From Flavobacteriales bacterium (GTDB lineage: Bacteria; Bacteroidota; Bacteroidia; Flavobacteriales_G; JALEGO01): a DNA stretch of 64,000 bases. Below, in pieces: positions 1-9,676 of the stretch (its first letter is position 1; each line of letters begins with the position of its first letter). Where the stretch lies: NCBI GenBank assembly GCA_020629755.1, contig JAHDCS010000005.1:1-64000 (forward strand). The letters run 5' to 3'. Under the pieces are notes generated by a model. It ran no database searches. It was not told the origin of the DNA and saw nothing but the letters and a program-made list of their open reading frames with translations. The position numbers were made by a program, and so were the translations under genes.

Positions 1-45
1 AAGCCCATCAATACTCAAATGAAAAACATTATCCGAAACGTTTAG

Positions 46-471
46 GACAGGATTGTTTTAGTCTATGAATTTTTTGTTAGAAAAAGAATTGAAATAGCTC
101 CAAAAGCAAAAATATCATTAGATTCATTAATTATTTCAAACCAAATTTTTCCATTCAAAGATGTCTATATAGTTTGGTTAAACTTTGGATATAACACAAT
201 AAAGCCTCTTGATAAGTCAGATGGAGGTGCTTTTTTCAAAGATTATGAAACATTGTTACTAAGCATACTCACAAAAAAGAAAGAATTACATCAATTTCAT
301 GTTGAAAATTTAAGCGAACAAAAAATACTAGTGTCAGATTTTATGAGTAGGTTAAAAAACGAGAAGCATTTTTTTAAAATTTACTTAGAAGAGAAAAATA
401 AATTCTCTTTTGTAAGCATGAAAAAAATGATAAAAAGGTACTCAATTATAGAGAAAGCTTTAAAAAAGTAA
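46..471 (+). pseudogene. Remnant or partial ORF of unknown function
   Basis: The frame is open from just after an in-frame stop at 43-45 to a stop at 469-471 (about 141 codons), but it has no ATG or GTG near its beginning. The first usable start is a TTG at 253, which would give only 72 residues. The product would be Lys/Phe/Ile-rich, and the region is more AT-rich than the genes that follow. I recognise no family. The long open stretch upstream of the only start codon, together with the stop, suggests the 3' part of a degraded gene or one broken by a frameshift. About 50 bases of unassigned sequence follow before the next gene. Confidence 0.35.
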
Positions 472-527
472 AGACGGACTTTGTTAGAGAAGTTGCTCCT
501 AATCCTAATTCAAAAACTAAGATTTTT

Positions 528-1739
528 TTACTTAATCTTCTTCAACAGTTCACTCACCGCTGATTTATGAACAGTAAGCGTCATAATTTTCAGCTTTACA
601 TAATCTTCATGATAGCGGTAATAGCCTTTTAAATTTCCGTTTCTAGCGCCACTGCCTGAATCTTTAACCAAATACCACAAATCACCATCCTTCTGAGTAT
701 AGCCAATAATATGAATGGCATGATCGTCAGTAGTTGCTCCGTTTGAAAACCGAAGCTGTCTGGCGTTTTCATCTATATATTCAGAAGGTATGTCATACGA
801 TGGCACTACTGCAATATCGTTAGCGGCACTATAACCACTCTCAGACACATCCCCACCAATAGAAATGGTATAGCCTTTTTCAACAGCCCCTTTGATAAGT
901 CCTGTAAAATCATTTAAAGGCACATTGTAATAATCATCAGAATTCCACCAGTTATCTGGCACATCGTACTCTGCTTTTGAATAATAAGGCTTTTGCATCA
1001 GCGACATAAAATTCACATAATCATCAGGATTAATCTTAAGGATATTGCGCATATAATCTACAGGCTTCATATTTTTACCATCCACAGAAATAGTGGCAGG
1101 AGGCTCTCCTAAATAATGGTTTAAAATAGATCGAATGGTTTTTAAGGCAGACTCTTCATCCCAGGCATTGGTTTTTTTAAGCGAAAATAAAAAGGTTTTC
1201 ATCTCATTAAACATGCCTTTATGATCATGGTACTTGGTTTTTCTAGCATTGCCATTGTAATCAGATTGGCGCACCATCCCGTGGTTTTTCATCATCCGCG
1301 CTACAGCGTTGGTCTCTGAGCCTTCCCCAAAAAAAGAAGCGCCTCTAGTGCGTACGAACTCTCTCGCTTTTTCAATGTATTCAAAATAGACCGTATACAA
1401 TTCTGAAAGATCAACTTCTTTCTGAGTCAAACGAAAGACTTCAGACTCGTAAAATGAGGTCGTTGAAAAACACCAACAGGTGCCCGTACGTCCTTGTGAA
1501 ATAGGTTTTTGACACCAAGAGGTTTTAAAGTCTTCAAAGGCGGGTGCGTTTACCTTTGACATATCCATTTTAAAGGCTTTTCTTTTGTTGCTCTTTTTTG
1601 AAGCATCCTCAGAAAGAGATGTTTTTATTTGTTTGTAAAATCCGTTTTCGTAGTCAATCAGCGCTGCTTTGTCTTTAGTTTGCTGAGCTGAAAGCGATAA
1701 TCCTGATAATAACAAAAGAAAAAATAAGTGATAACGCAT
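528..1739 (-). CDS. Secreted C1 family (bleomycin hydrolase-like) cysteine peptidase
   Basis: Predicted secreted cysteine peptidase of 403 residues. It has a clear signal peptide (hydrophobic residues 5-17, cleavage near SLSA-QQ). The papain-type oxyanion Gln82 and nucleophile Cys88 lie in QGRTGTCWCFST, and the probable catalytic His340 is in DDHAIHIIGY, as in the C1B (PepC/bleomycin hydrolase) group. At the position normally holding the catalytic Asn (VxNSWG) the protein has VKDSGSG, with Asp360. Family knowledge suggests aminopeptidase or endopeptidase activity in the periplasm or outside the cell. The gene has its own promoter at 1774-1781 and stands alone. Family assignment is firm; substrate is unknown. 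Confidence 0.85.
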   Translation of the reverse strand: MRYHLFFLLLLSGLSLSAQQTKDKAALIDYENGFYKQIKTSLSEDASKKSNKRKAFKMDMSKVNAPAFEDFKTSWCQKPISQGRTGTCWCFSTTSFYESEVFRLTQKEVDLSELYTVYFEYIEKAREFVRTRGASFFGEGSETNAVARMMKNHGMVRQSDYNGNARKTKYHDHKGMFNEMKTFLFSLKKTNAWDEESALKTIRSILNHYLGEPPATISVDGKNMKPVDYMRNILKINPDDYVNFMSLMQKPYYSKAEYDVPDNWWNSDDYYNVPLNDFTGLIKGAVEKGYTISIGGDVSESGYSAANDIAVVPSYDIPSEYIDENARQLRFSNGATTDDHAIHIIGYTQKDGDLWYLVKDSGSGARNGNLKGYYRYHEDYVKLKIMTLTVHKSAVSELLKKIK

Positions 1740-1773
1740 AATTGTTTAATTTATGGAAGGATGTTGAACCTCG

Positions 1774-1781
1774 CAAAGATA
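1774..1781 (-). promoter_or_regulatory. Bacteroidota -7 promoter element for the C1 peptidase
   Basis: The minus strand reads TATCTTTG, an exact match to the Bacteroidota -7 consensus TAnnTTTG, 34 nt upstream of the start codon. No clear -33 TTG is seen. Confidence 0.55.
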
Positions 1782-1986
1782 CGTTGAACTTATTTAAAGT
1801 CCTCATAAAACTATGCTTCATACACATTAACCTTTCTAACTTTAGCTTATTTTTTTGTCATAGCTTGGGCTATTGCCAATAAATAAGAGCTTTGTTAGAA
1901 AATATTGATCTACATAAATCATTTGTTTTTGAAAACTTTAAATAAGTTCAGCATCCCCCCAAAAAAGAAACATGAAACCAAAAACC

Positions 1987-4900
1987 TTAGCGTTTTATCA
2001 GTTTCGCCGTATACCTATTAAAAAATTCATCTCTCACCTCAACAATATATGCCCCAGGTGGTAAACGCTCAACCGAAATATCAGTAAGCTCTTGTTTTTT
2101 TAAGCTTAAAAGCACGTGTCCTCTAATATCTTTAATGCTTAAAGAGGTTAATTCAACATCTAAAACGCCTATGTTTTCTACAAATACTTTTAGATTAAAA
2201 CGATCTAAAACCGGATTCGGATAACACATCAGCTCAATAGGCAGCACATCCATCAGATTACCCATGGGTGTACTTTTTACGGTATTAGTAGTAATAAAAT
2301 CATTGAAATCAAACTGGATATGCGCCGTGTTTTCAATGAGCGTATAATCTAAAAGCCCAGCTTTAGGCAAAACTTTAAAAGTGACAAACCCATGACTTTC
2401 TGGCTCGTTTGACACACTATCAGGCAAATGAATGCCCTGCATTAAAAACTTGAGCTGACGGCCTTCTCTTAGAACCTGCATAGGATGAGAAGAAGTAAAG
2501 TGATGCAAAGTAGTTAAATCTAAGTGCTCGCTAAGCGTATCAATAATAAGGACTCTTTCAGCCGCATACGTACCTACGTTTTGAAAACGGATTTTATAGG
2601 TTAACGTATCTGATTTTTTAATGTATCCAACTGGCGAAATCCCCTTAGGAAAAACCTGTTTATCGTTAGGATCTACAGAGCCTACCACAACATCAGAATA
2701 ACTAGAAACACTACTAAAATTGCCACAATCTTCTGAAACCTCAGCCTGTACACGCATGGTTAAAAATGCATCTAGTTTAGCTAATCTGCTAACAGAATCA
2801 GTAAGCTGAAGGGTATAACTTTCTCCTACCTCTAAAGAGTCTATTTGCCAAGTATAAGTCGAATCTATCTTGTCTACCCAAGGCGTGTCAGAAAGCACAA
2901 TGTCTATTTCACTAGGCATATGTAGATACACCTGAACATCGTAGGCCGTTTGAGTACCTTTATTCTCAACTTGCCAAACCACCTGATTCCTGAGCCCTCT
3001 TCTAAAAGCAGAGCCCGAAACTGAAGCCTCTAGATCAGGGCCTAAGCACGTAGGTGTAAGTCCAAAATTATGCCCGCAGCTCTCAGAATTCTCTTGCACT
3101 ATTATAGGTTTTGTCTTATCACAGGTCATGTGCCAGTTAGGCGCATTTTGCCATTCAAGAACATAGCTGCCATTTTGTAAATAGGTCTGAAAATAGCCAT
3201 TGTCATCTGTATTTAAAAAGGTATTGTTATCATTAACTTTAATGGTTTGGCCTTTAATTAAAGGCTCATTTTCGTCTAACTGGCAATTGCCATTTAGATC
3301 TTCAAATACACTACCACAAACCTTTTCACCTAAAGGCTCAATAATATCATGGCATGAATTAATCTCTAAATTTGATAGATTCTGAACCACCCCTGAAGGC
3401 CAAGATATCTTCACAGAATCAACAGAAACAGCATCCGATAAACCAAACATGGCTTTAAGTGTGCTTTGAGAAGATGGCCCTCCTCCCCATGAAGACTGAA
3501 TCACTCTGGTTTGCCATTTTAGCTGCCCACCCATAGTAGCCAAAACACTAACCCTTGCTCCAATGGCATCTCTATTAGAACGTGTCCCTTCTAAACGTAA
3601 ACACAACCATGAAGAACATTGCGCTTTAGTATTTTCATAAAAACTATTCTTCTTATTGTCATGATTGGTAATGTAAAGATCTAAATCACCATCGTTATCA
3701 TAATCAGACCATCCGTGCGCAAAGGCATTATCTGTGTTTTGCGCAACAGGGTTATCAAGCTTAGAAAACGTTCCATTGCCGTTATTGGTGTAAAAGAAAT
3801 TGATGCTATTTTGATCGTTGGTAACCAATAAATCTAAATCGCCATCGTTGTCAAAATCGACAAAAGAGCTGCCGTGAGAATGCCCCCGATCTAAAGAAGG
3901 TGTGGCACTTTCTTGCCATGTAAAAACACCTCCATCATTCAAATACAGTTCATTATTTTGCTCAGAGGCATTGGCTATAAACAAATCTAAATCACCATCT
4001 GAATCAATATCGCCAAAGCTTGCCCCTACAGAATGATTTTCTATGCTGGTTAAAGCTCCGGCCTCTGTTTTAGAAAAACTTCCTGAGCCTAAATTTTCAT
4101 ATAAGTCATTGGTTTGATTGTTGGTGTTGACTACCAAAAGATCTTGATCGCCATCGTTATCTATGTCAGCCCAAGCACCATACACCGAATACTTAGCATC
4201 TTTTGTGATGGGTGTATTCTCAATTTTGGTAAAGGTGCCATCGCCATTATTATGAAACAAGCCATTAAATTTTGTAGGCATATAATCGGCCACAAAAACA
4301 TCTAAATGTCCATCGTTATCGTAATCAGCAAAACTTGTGCTATGGGCATACCCGCTATAGGTTAATCCTGAAGCTTCAGATTTGGTCATCTTGCCCTTTC
4401 CGCTATTCAAATACAGTACATTGTTGGCACCGATATTATTTGAAAGCAATACATCTTTATCGCCATCGTTATCTACATCGGCCCAACTAGACGATACGGT
4501 TGAAATACCCTGAGGTGCAAATCCATCCGCCAAGCTGAACGTACCATCACCGTTGTTTAAAAACAATTCATTCTCCTGATTTTGATCGTAGGCTGAAATA
4601 TATAAATCTTCAAAGCCATTGTTATCAACATCCACCCAAGCAGAACTCCAGGTATTTTTAATTGAGGTAGTAGGCCCTTCAATTGTTTTTTGCTCAAATT
4701 TTACAGACGGATCATAGGCCAAACGAATAACTGGCAAATCTGCTCCGCAAGCACGTTTAGAGCGCATAGCTGTTTCAATCACTTCTGAAGGAGTAAAATT
4801 TTCTTCAAGCATCATCTGAAACCTGATTTTAGCCCTATTTTTATCGAGCTGAAACACACCAGGTAAACCAGAAGCATTAATTTGCACATTTAGAGCCTGA

Positions 4901-7900
4901 AAATCATAACTATACCCCTGACTAGTAGATTGAGGATCTTGTACTTGCAAAGCTGCAGACTCTAAAGGATACTCTAGATACGTTGATCCTGTAACGTAAC
5001 TAATGCTTTGTGTTTGTGGAAGTGAAATGTCCAAAAATAAATCTTTCACTACGGCCAATTGCACACTAGCAATTTCAAGTTCTACCTCTACAATTGGGCT
5101 ACATGCATCACCAACTGTGGTTCCACTAATAACCGCTTGCAATTCTGAAGGCTTCGGCTCTACATAAAGTTTAAGTTGCCTGTACCCACACTGAAAACTC
5201 TCAAAATCAACCGGATAACCCGAGCATTCATAGCCCGCATACATTTCAATATGATCATAATCGCAAGTATTATACTTGGCTATAATGTCTAAAGCTTCAC
5301 TATTCGCTTCTCCAATTTTATACAAGCCATTCTCTGCGATCAGTGTATCCCCTGTAGAGGTATTTACGACATATAAAAGATCAATCTGACCACTAGGCAC
5401 TTTAAAATGCACCCAAGTATTGTTCACGCTTCCGCTATTGGTTTTAAGGTCTACCTGCCATTTAACCGTTTTTTCAACCCCATCGACGATAGGGTTTTTA
5501 GGAAAAAGCGTTATGGTTCTTGGGCGATAGCGTATATTGTCTTGTCCGCCATCTAAATCAATGACCTGAGTCTGAATACGCGCATGGGTTTCTACCTGAA
5601 AATCCCAGGTGACGGGCAAGTATCTTTCTTTTGGCACAAAACAATTTGGCGCCAAATCCAAATAAAACGTCCCCCTAAAGCCATCGTCAGAGTAACTCAG
5701 CTGATTACCCCCTTGCTCTTCATAGTACTTAGCCATATCAAAACGATAGCTCGTCGATGCAATCTGATCAGGCATAATATTAGACACTGTTTTTACTATT
5801 GAAGCGTTCGTGTGTTTGGTGTTCCATTGTTTGAAATACATATTCTGAATGCTATAATTCTCAGGAATAGTAAACTCTACCGTTTTTACATGTGCCCAAC
5901 TACGATATTCATACGGAAATAAATTTCCGCCATTGTAATTGCTACAACAATCACCAATACTTAAAAATACATTTTGAGAAATCAATTGATTGCAATTGCT
6001 AATGGTCGTGTTTAAATTGCCTGAAGTGGTAAAATAATAACCCATAAACGTGATGCGTCCTCTTCTTGTATTGCACTGATATTTCTGGGAGGATATGGAG
6101 GGATTTTCAGTATGAGACACATAAAAGGTATTATTTATGGTCACTTCTTGAATATTTCCGCCTAAGTTTTCATCCACCCTATACACACCATCCACCCAAA
6201 CAGAATCACCCTCTTCAAATATATAAGTGTCAAAACCCACATTGCCTGTCTGAAGGGTAGACACAGAAAAATCATAAAAAAAGGTACGCGTTTGCCCTGA
6301 AGTTTGGTATGTTGCTAAAGGGATTTGTCCTTGTAAATAAGTGTTTGCACTGGCATCATAAATACGTGCCTGCGCGCTTAAAGGCTTTAAACTATAGCCC
6401 ATTGGGATTTGGCTTGAAGCATACCCGTTGGTGAAAGAGGGATGCGCTGCAGAGGTTTTGACCACCCCTGAAAAAGTAGCTAAAAGCGTATCGCTAAACA
6501 TAGCACGCTCTGTTTTGATTTTACTTAAATCTAAAGCTCCATTCATATCGGCATAGCCATCCTGATTGTTGTCAGGTTTACCAAAACTGGTTCGGTTAAT
6601 ATCATAGGCTAAAAAACGCATCCCTTCTGAACAATTACCAGGACAATGCAAATAGGTCTCTGTGGTTTCTTTGCAACTTATAGGAATCTCACAAGTAGTC
6701 TGGCAGGTTTCATCTGTTGTAAAAAACATCTGCATAGAAATAGACTTGCTGCCAGAAAGAGCCCCTTCTACTCCACAATCAGCCCTTAGCTGTAGACTAA
6801 CTTCTGATTTTGCAATTGTAAAAGGAGCGTCTAGATAAAATGACGCTTCTAAGGTATTGTCTTGCGCATTGTAAAAAATATTTTGAGCCTCCCAACTATG
6901 CGGTCCGCTTGTAAATACTAGGTCATTGTCTTGAGATTCAAACACAAGCCCTATAGGCAAATCAAATACGGCTTTGTAGTGTGCCCCTTCGCCCACAGGT
7001 AATGTATTGCTATGGGAAGAGACTAAATAATTAAAAGGCAACTTTTGCCCATCCATAATATCTGGTGGCGTTTCAGTGAAAAATGTCATTAGGTTATCGT
7101 TGGTTTCTTGAATGACATCTTGCCCATCGAAGGTTTGGGTATTGCAACTGTCTGTATAACTAAGAGTATAACTATAGCCCATGATTTTTTCATTGGTGCA
7201 ACTCGAAATGCAACAGCGGTGCATATTCCAACTTAAGACACCAGATTCACCTGCTTTTAATGGCGGCAATTGCACATCAAAATACCCGACGGCCGAAGGG
7301 CCAAAACATAGTGTTTCAGAAATGGTTTGTGTGTTGGTAATGGTTGGGCTTACGGTTCTGCCATCACTATAAGTAAATACCAGTGAGTTAAGATCAGATT
7401 TTTGCGCAATATTTGGATTATAAATTTGATTTTCAGAGCGATTGTAAATCGTCACAAGAGTATTATTAGACGCACCAGCGCCGTTATTTATAAAGTTTAT
7501 TTCTTGGCGGGATGCTAAATTCTGATCTAAACACGATGGTATATTTGGGCTAGCCTGAACCTGTATACTGGGCATTTTAAGTTCAATGCTAGTGTGTGCC
7601 ACTCTTGATGAAAACTGACATTCATCCTCCCCTATAAACCAAACCGCTTTTAGATTAGAAGTATAGGTTTGTTCAGTGCAGGTTTCTGCTTTAAGGGTTT
7701 GTGTGATTTGAATGCTCTCGTTCTTGTCAAAAAAACCATCTTTATCGCCAATGCCCATAAAATCATTAGCACTTAATAACACTGTTTTTTGATCGGCTTG
7801 AAGCACTCCTTTATCTGATTCTAAAAATAGTAACCCTTCAGGATGCTCATCTAAAAGTGTAAAGGCATCAATCTTTCCATTTCCTGCGTTTACAATCGTA

Positions 7901-8448
7901 AGGGTTCTTTGATAGCTCTCACCATTTAAAAGCGTTTTAGTGCTAGGCTGCGCTTGAATAATATTCAATGAGGCGTATAAAAGATTATAAGAGGCACTGT
8001 TTTGTGTGTTCAATATGCTGCCTGCCTGAGCTGTAATATTGTGTCTAAAAATCTCGCCAGCTAAAACCTCTTGAATAGCTTCACATGAAGCCTCTACTGT
8101 ATAAGTAAACATCAAGTTTTCACCAGGTGATAATCCATCAATAGTAAACGACACCCTATTCTCTGAACTAGACTCACCACTCACACTTTGATTAGATTGC
8201 ACCACCAGACTTTCAGTTTGGCAGTTAATGCCTGTTGGTAAATCAATTTGTATCAGAATATTTGAAAGTAGCGTTGTGCCGTTATTTGTAATCTCAACAC
8301 CAAATGCATCTGATGTTTCAGAGACCGTAACACTATTAGGCACAGTTTGAGAGATCTGAAAATCTTGTGCCAACAAATTATACGATAAAAAAATAAGAAC
8401 TATAGAAATGTATACTCTTGTGATAGTGGGCAAAGCTGAAACAGTCAT
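1987..8448 (-). CDS. Giant secreted FG-GAP/VCBS repeat protein with T9SS type A sorting domain
   Basis: A 2153-residue exported protein with an N-terminal signal sequence ending near NLLAQ. The first half holds Cys-containing beta-sandwich regions of the kind found in bacterial surface proteins. Residues about 1260-1590 contain seven FG-GAP/VCBS repeats, most with a calcium-loop signature such as DVDNDGDKD, DYDNDGHLD or DIDNDGDQD. An ASPIC/UnbV domain follows (about 1615-1690), then an SdrD B-like module starting VCGSVFEDLNGN (about 1705-1790). Next is a DUF11-like/DUF7619-type module beginning SVDPNDKQVFP (about 1920-2055). The last 85 residues (YPNPVLDRF to the end) match the Por secretion tail (T9SS type A). 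It is probably exported by the GldKLMN system encoded in this window and anchored at the cell surface. Ligand unknown. Confidence 0.9.
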   Translation of the reverse strand: MTVSALPTITRVYISIVLIFLSYNLLAQDFQISQTVPNSVTVSETSDAFGVEITNNGTTLLSNILIQIDLPTGINCQTESLVVQSNQSVSGESSSENRVSFTIDGLSPGENLMFTYTVEASCEAIQEVLAGEIFRHNITAQAGSILNTQNSASYNLLYASLNIIQAQPSTKTLLNGESYQRTLTIVNAGNGKIDAFTLLDEHPEGLLFLESDKGVLQADQKTVLLSANDFMGIGDKDGFFDKNESIQITQTLKAETCTEQTYTSNLKAVWFIGEDECQFSSRVAHTSIELKMPSIQVQASPNIPSCLDQNLASRQEINFINNGAGASNNTLVTIYNRSENQIYNPNIAQKSDLNSLVFTYSDGRTVSPTITNTQTISETLCFGPSAVGYFDVQLPPLKAGESGVLSWNMHRCCISSCTNEKIMGYSYTLSYTDSCNTQTFDGQDVIQETNDNLMTFFTETPPDIMDGQKLPFNYLVSSHSNTLPVGEGAHYKAVFDLPIGLVFESQDNDLVFTSGPHSWEAQNIFYNAQDNTLEASFYLDAPFTIAKSEVSLQLRADCGVEGALSGSKSISMQMFFTTDETCQTTCEIPISCKETTETYLHCPGNCSEGMRFLAYDINRTSFGKPDNNQDGYADMNGALDLSKIKTERAMFSDTLLATFSGVVKTSAAHPSFTNGYASSQIPMGYSLKPLSAQARIYDASANTYLQGQIPLATYQTSGQTRTFFYDFSVSTLQTGNVGFDTYIFEEGDSVWVDGVYRVDENLGGNIQEVTINNTFYVSHTENPSISSQKYQCNTRRGRITFMGYYFTTSGNLNTTISNCNQLISQNVFLSIGDCCSNYNGGNLFPYEYRSWAHVKTVEFTIPENYSIQNMYFKQWNTKHTNASIVKTVSNIMPDQIASTSYRFDMAKYYEEQGGNQLSYSDDGFRGTFYLDLAPNCFVPKERYLPVTWDFQVETHARIQTQVIDLDGGQDNIRYRPRTITLFPKNPIVDGVEKTVKWQVDLKTNSGSVNNTWVHFKVPSGQIDLLYVVNTSTGDTLIAENGLYKIGEANSEALDIIAKYNTCDYDHIEMYAGYECSGYPVDFESFQCGYRQLKLYVEPKPSELQAVISGTTVGDACSPIVEVELEIASVQLAVVKDLFLDISLPQTQSISYVTGSTYLEYPLESAALQVQDPQSTSQGYSYDFQALNVQINASGLPGVFQLDKNRAKIRFQMMLEENFTPSEVIETAMRSKRACGADLPVIRLAYDPSVKFEQKTIEGPTTSIKNTWSSAWVDVDNNGFEDLYISAYDQNQENELFLNNGDGTFSLADGFAPQGISTVSSSWADVDNDGDKDVLLSNNIGANNVLYLNSGKGKMTKSEASGLTYSGYAHSTSFADYDNDGHLDVFVADYMPTKFNGLFHNNGDGTFTKIENTPITKDAKYSVYGAWADIDNDGDQDLLVVNTNNQTNDLYENLGSGSFSKTEAGALTSIENHSVGASFGDIDSDGDLDLFIANASEQNNELYLNDGGVFTWQESATPSLDRGHSHGSSFVDFDNDGDLDLLVTNDQNSINFFYTNNGNGTFSKLDNPVAQNTDNAFAHGWSDYDNDGDLDLYITNHDNKKNSFYENTKAQCSSWLCLRLEGTRSNRDAIGARVSVLATMGGQLKWQTRVIQSSWGGGPSSQSTLKAMFGLSDAVSVDSVKISWPSGVVQNLSNLEINSCHDIIEPLGEKVCGSVFEDLNGNCQLDENEPLIKGQTIKVNDNNTFLNTDDNGYFQTYLQNGSYVLEWQNAPNWHMTCDKTKPIIVQENSESCGHNFGLTPTCLGPDLEASVSGSAFRRGLRNQVVWQVENKGTQTAYDVQVYLHMPSEIDIVLSDTPWVDKIDSTYTWQIDSLEVGESYTLQLTDSVSRLAKLDAFLTMRVQAEVSEDCGNFSSVSSYSDVVVGSVDPNDKQVFPKGISPVGYIKKSDTLTYKIRFQNVGTYAAERVLIIDTLSEHLDLTTLHHFTSSHPMQVLREGRQLKFLMQGIHLPDSVSNEPESHGFVTFKVLPKAGLLDYTLIENTAHIQFDFNDFITTNTVKSTPMGNLMDVLPIELMCYPNPVLDRFNLKVFVENIGVLDVELTSLSIKDIRGHVLLSLKKQELTDISVERLPPGAYIVEVRDEFFNRYTAKLIKR

Positions 8449-8789
8449 AACAATCGAATTAGGGGTTTACAGCTTTAATACAGATTGCGTTCCGTAAATT
8501 AATAATTTGATTGTCAGTACTTTAAATGAATTAATGAAGTGCAAGAAATCTCAAATAGAGATCTGTTTCTCAAAATGAGAAAACAAAACAGTTAGAGTTC
8601 TTTTCAAAACCTCAAATTTTTGCACTTATTAAGGCGTTTTGATGACAAAATACTGCCGGCTACTATTGAATGTGAGGATTTTTGGAAGAAAAACAACGAG
8701 AATAGGGGCAAAAAGAGGAGAAAACGCTCAATGAACAACAAATTATATTTTGAATTTTAGTTTTGAAAAGAATTCAGTTAATAGAAAGG
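8449..8789. other. Non-coding gap between the giant protein gene and the sirtuin gene
   Basis: This 341-bp stretch has no convincing ORF. It must hold the promoter of the giant FG-GAP protein, but no exact TAnnTTTG is visible on the minus strand. A small 6-bp inverted repeat (TTTCTC/GAGAAA) at 8566-8582 is the only structure seen. Confidence 0.6.
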
Positions 8790-9473
8790 CTATAAAAAAG
8801 ACAGAAGTTCTTTCATCCCTTCTGTTGCTTTTTTTGGTATGCAATGCAGGTTTTTAATACCAGACAGCTCAGCATTAACTTGCGCCTTAGGGTCTATATA
8901 ATACACCAACGCCTGGCTGGGTGCAAAACCCACCAAACCTGCCGCAGGATAAACTTGCATTGATGTGCCAATAATCAGCACTATATCGGCATCAGAAATA
9001 CAAGTAATCGCTTTTTCCATCATGGGCACGGCTTCACCAAACCACACGATGTGAGGTCTGAGTTGGGCGTTTTCTTCACACAGATCGCCTAAATGTAAAT
9101 CGTCTTCCCAGCTATAAATTAGATTGGGGTTTTTAGTGCTTCTCACTTTTCTAAGCTCACCGTGCAGATGATACACATTTGTAGAACCAGCCCTTTCGTG
9201 CAAATCGTCTACATTTTGAGTTATGATCTGAACGTGGTAATTCAGCTCAAGGGTTTTTAAAGCTATATGCGCATTATTGGGCAAGACCTCTTTGAGCTGA
9301 GCTCTGCGTTTATTATAAAAGTCTAATACCAATTCAGGATTTTTTTCAAAACCTTCTGGCGAGGCTACCTCCATGATGTCATGCCCTTCCCACAGACCAC
9401 CCGCATCTCTAAAGGTTGAAATACCGCTCTCGGCACTAATACCGGCACCAGTTAGGGCTACAATTTTTTTCAT
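8790..9473 (-). CDS. cobB: SIR2-family NAD-dependent protein deacylase (class III sirtuin)
   Basis: A 227-residue cytosolic NAD-dependent lysine deacylase. The NAD-binding motif TGAGISAESGI is at residues 8-18, QNVDD at 86-90, and the catalytic His104 lies in HLHGE. Tyr53 and Arg56 (YNKR) match the Tyr-x-x-Arg pair that binds succinyl/malonyl groups in class III sirtuins (SIRT5/CobB), so desuccinylase or demalonylase activity is likely. The region between the catalytic His and the WFGE motif, which normally carries two Cys pairs for structural zinc, has no CxxC pair here. It is a single gene; two hairpins separate it from icmF upstream. Confidence 0.88.
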   Translation of the reverse strand: MKKIVALTGAGISAESGISTFRDAGGLWEGHDIMEVASPEGFEKNPELVLDFYNKRRAQLKEVLPNNAHIALKTLELNYHVQIITQNVDDLHERAGSTNVYHLHGELRKVRSTKNPNLIYSWEDDLHLGDLCEENAQLRPHIVWFGEAVPMMEKAITCISDADIVLIIGTSMQVYPAAGLVGFAPSQALVYYIDPKAQVNAELSGIKNLHCIPKKATEGMKELLSFL

Positions 9474-9548
9474 TTTAGCTAAATAAAAGATTTATCGACG
9501 AACGTAGTTTATTTAAAATAAGATAAAATTTGCAAAAGTGTGAGCTGG

Positions 9549-9637
9549 CGATGAAACAAGCGGCGCAGCGCATGAGTAAGGGCAAAAGAAATTGCTTTTA
9601 AAAAAAGCAATTTCTGTGCGTTTTCGCTTGTTTCGAT
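9549..9637. repeat. Nested inverted repeat in the icmF-sirtuin gap
   Basis: Outer arms GAAACAAGCG (near 9552-9561) and CGCTTGTTTC (near 9625-9634) flank a perfect inner hairpin at 9587-9615. The whole could fold into one long structure. It may simply be part of the terminator region, or a small mobile or REP-like sequence. Confidence 0.4.
9587..9615. terminator. 13-bp perfect hairpin, likely terminator
   Basis: Arms AGAAATTGCTTTT and AAAAGCAATTTCT with a 3-nt loop. It is the second of two hairpins downstream of icmF on the minus strand. Confidence 0.5.
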
Positions 9638-9645
9638 TTTTTGTT

Positions 9646-9668
9646 AAACTTTTTTCTAAAAAAAGTTT
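9646..9668. terminator. 10-bp hairpin just after icmF
   Basis: Arms AAACTTTTTT and AAAAAAGTTT with a 3-nt loop, 8 nt past the icmF stop codon. The A/T-rich arms supply the T-tract in either direction. Confidence 0.55.
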
Positions 9669-9676
9669 AGGAGATC

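Noticed and set aside
3700-4660. Repeated DNA in the FG-GAP region as a CRISPR-like array
   Set aside because: The similarity is from seven protein repeats with diverged DNA, not identical direct repeats with spacers.
8566-8582. Small inverted repeat TTTCTC/GAGAAA before the giant protein gene
   Set aside because: Only six base pairs in AT-rich DNA; likely chance.
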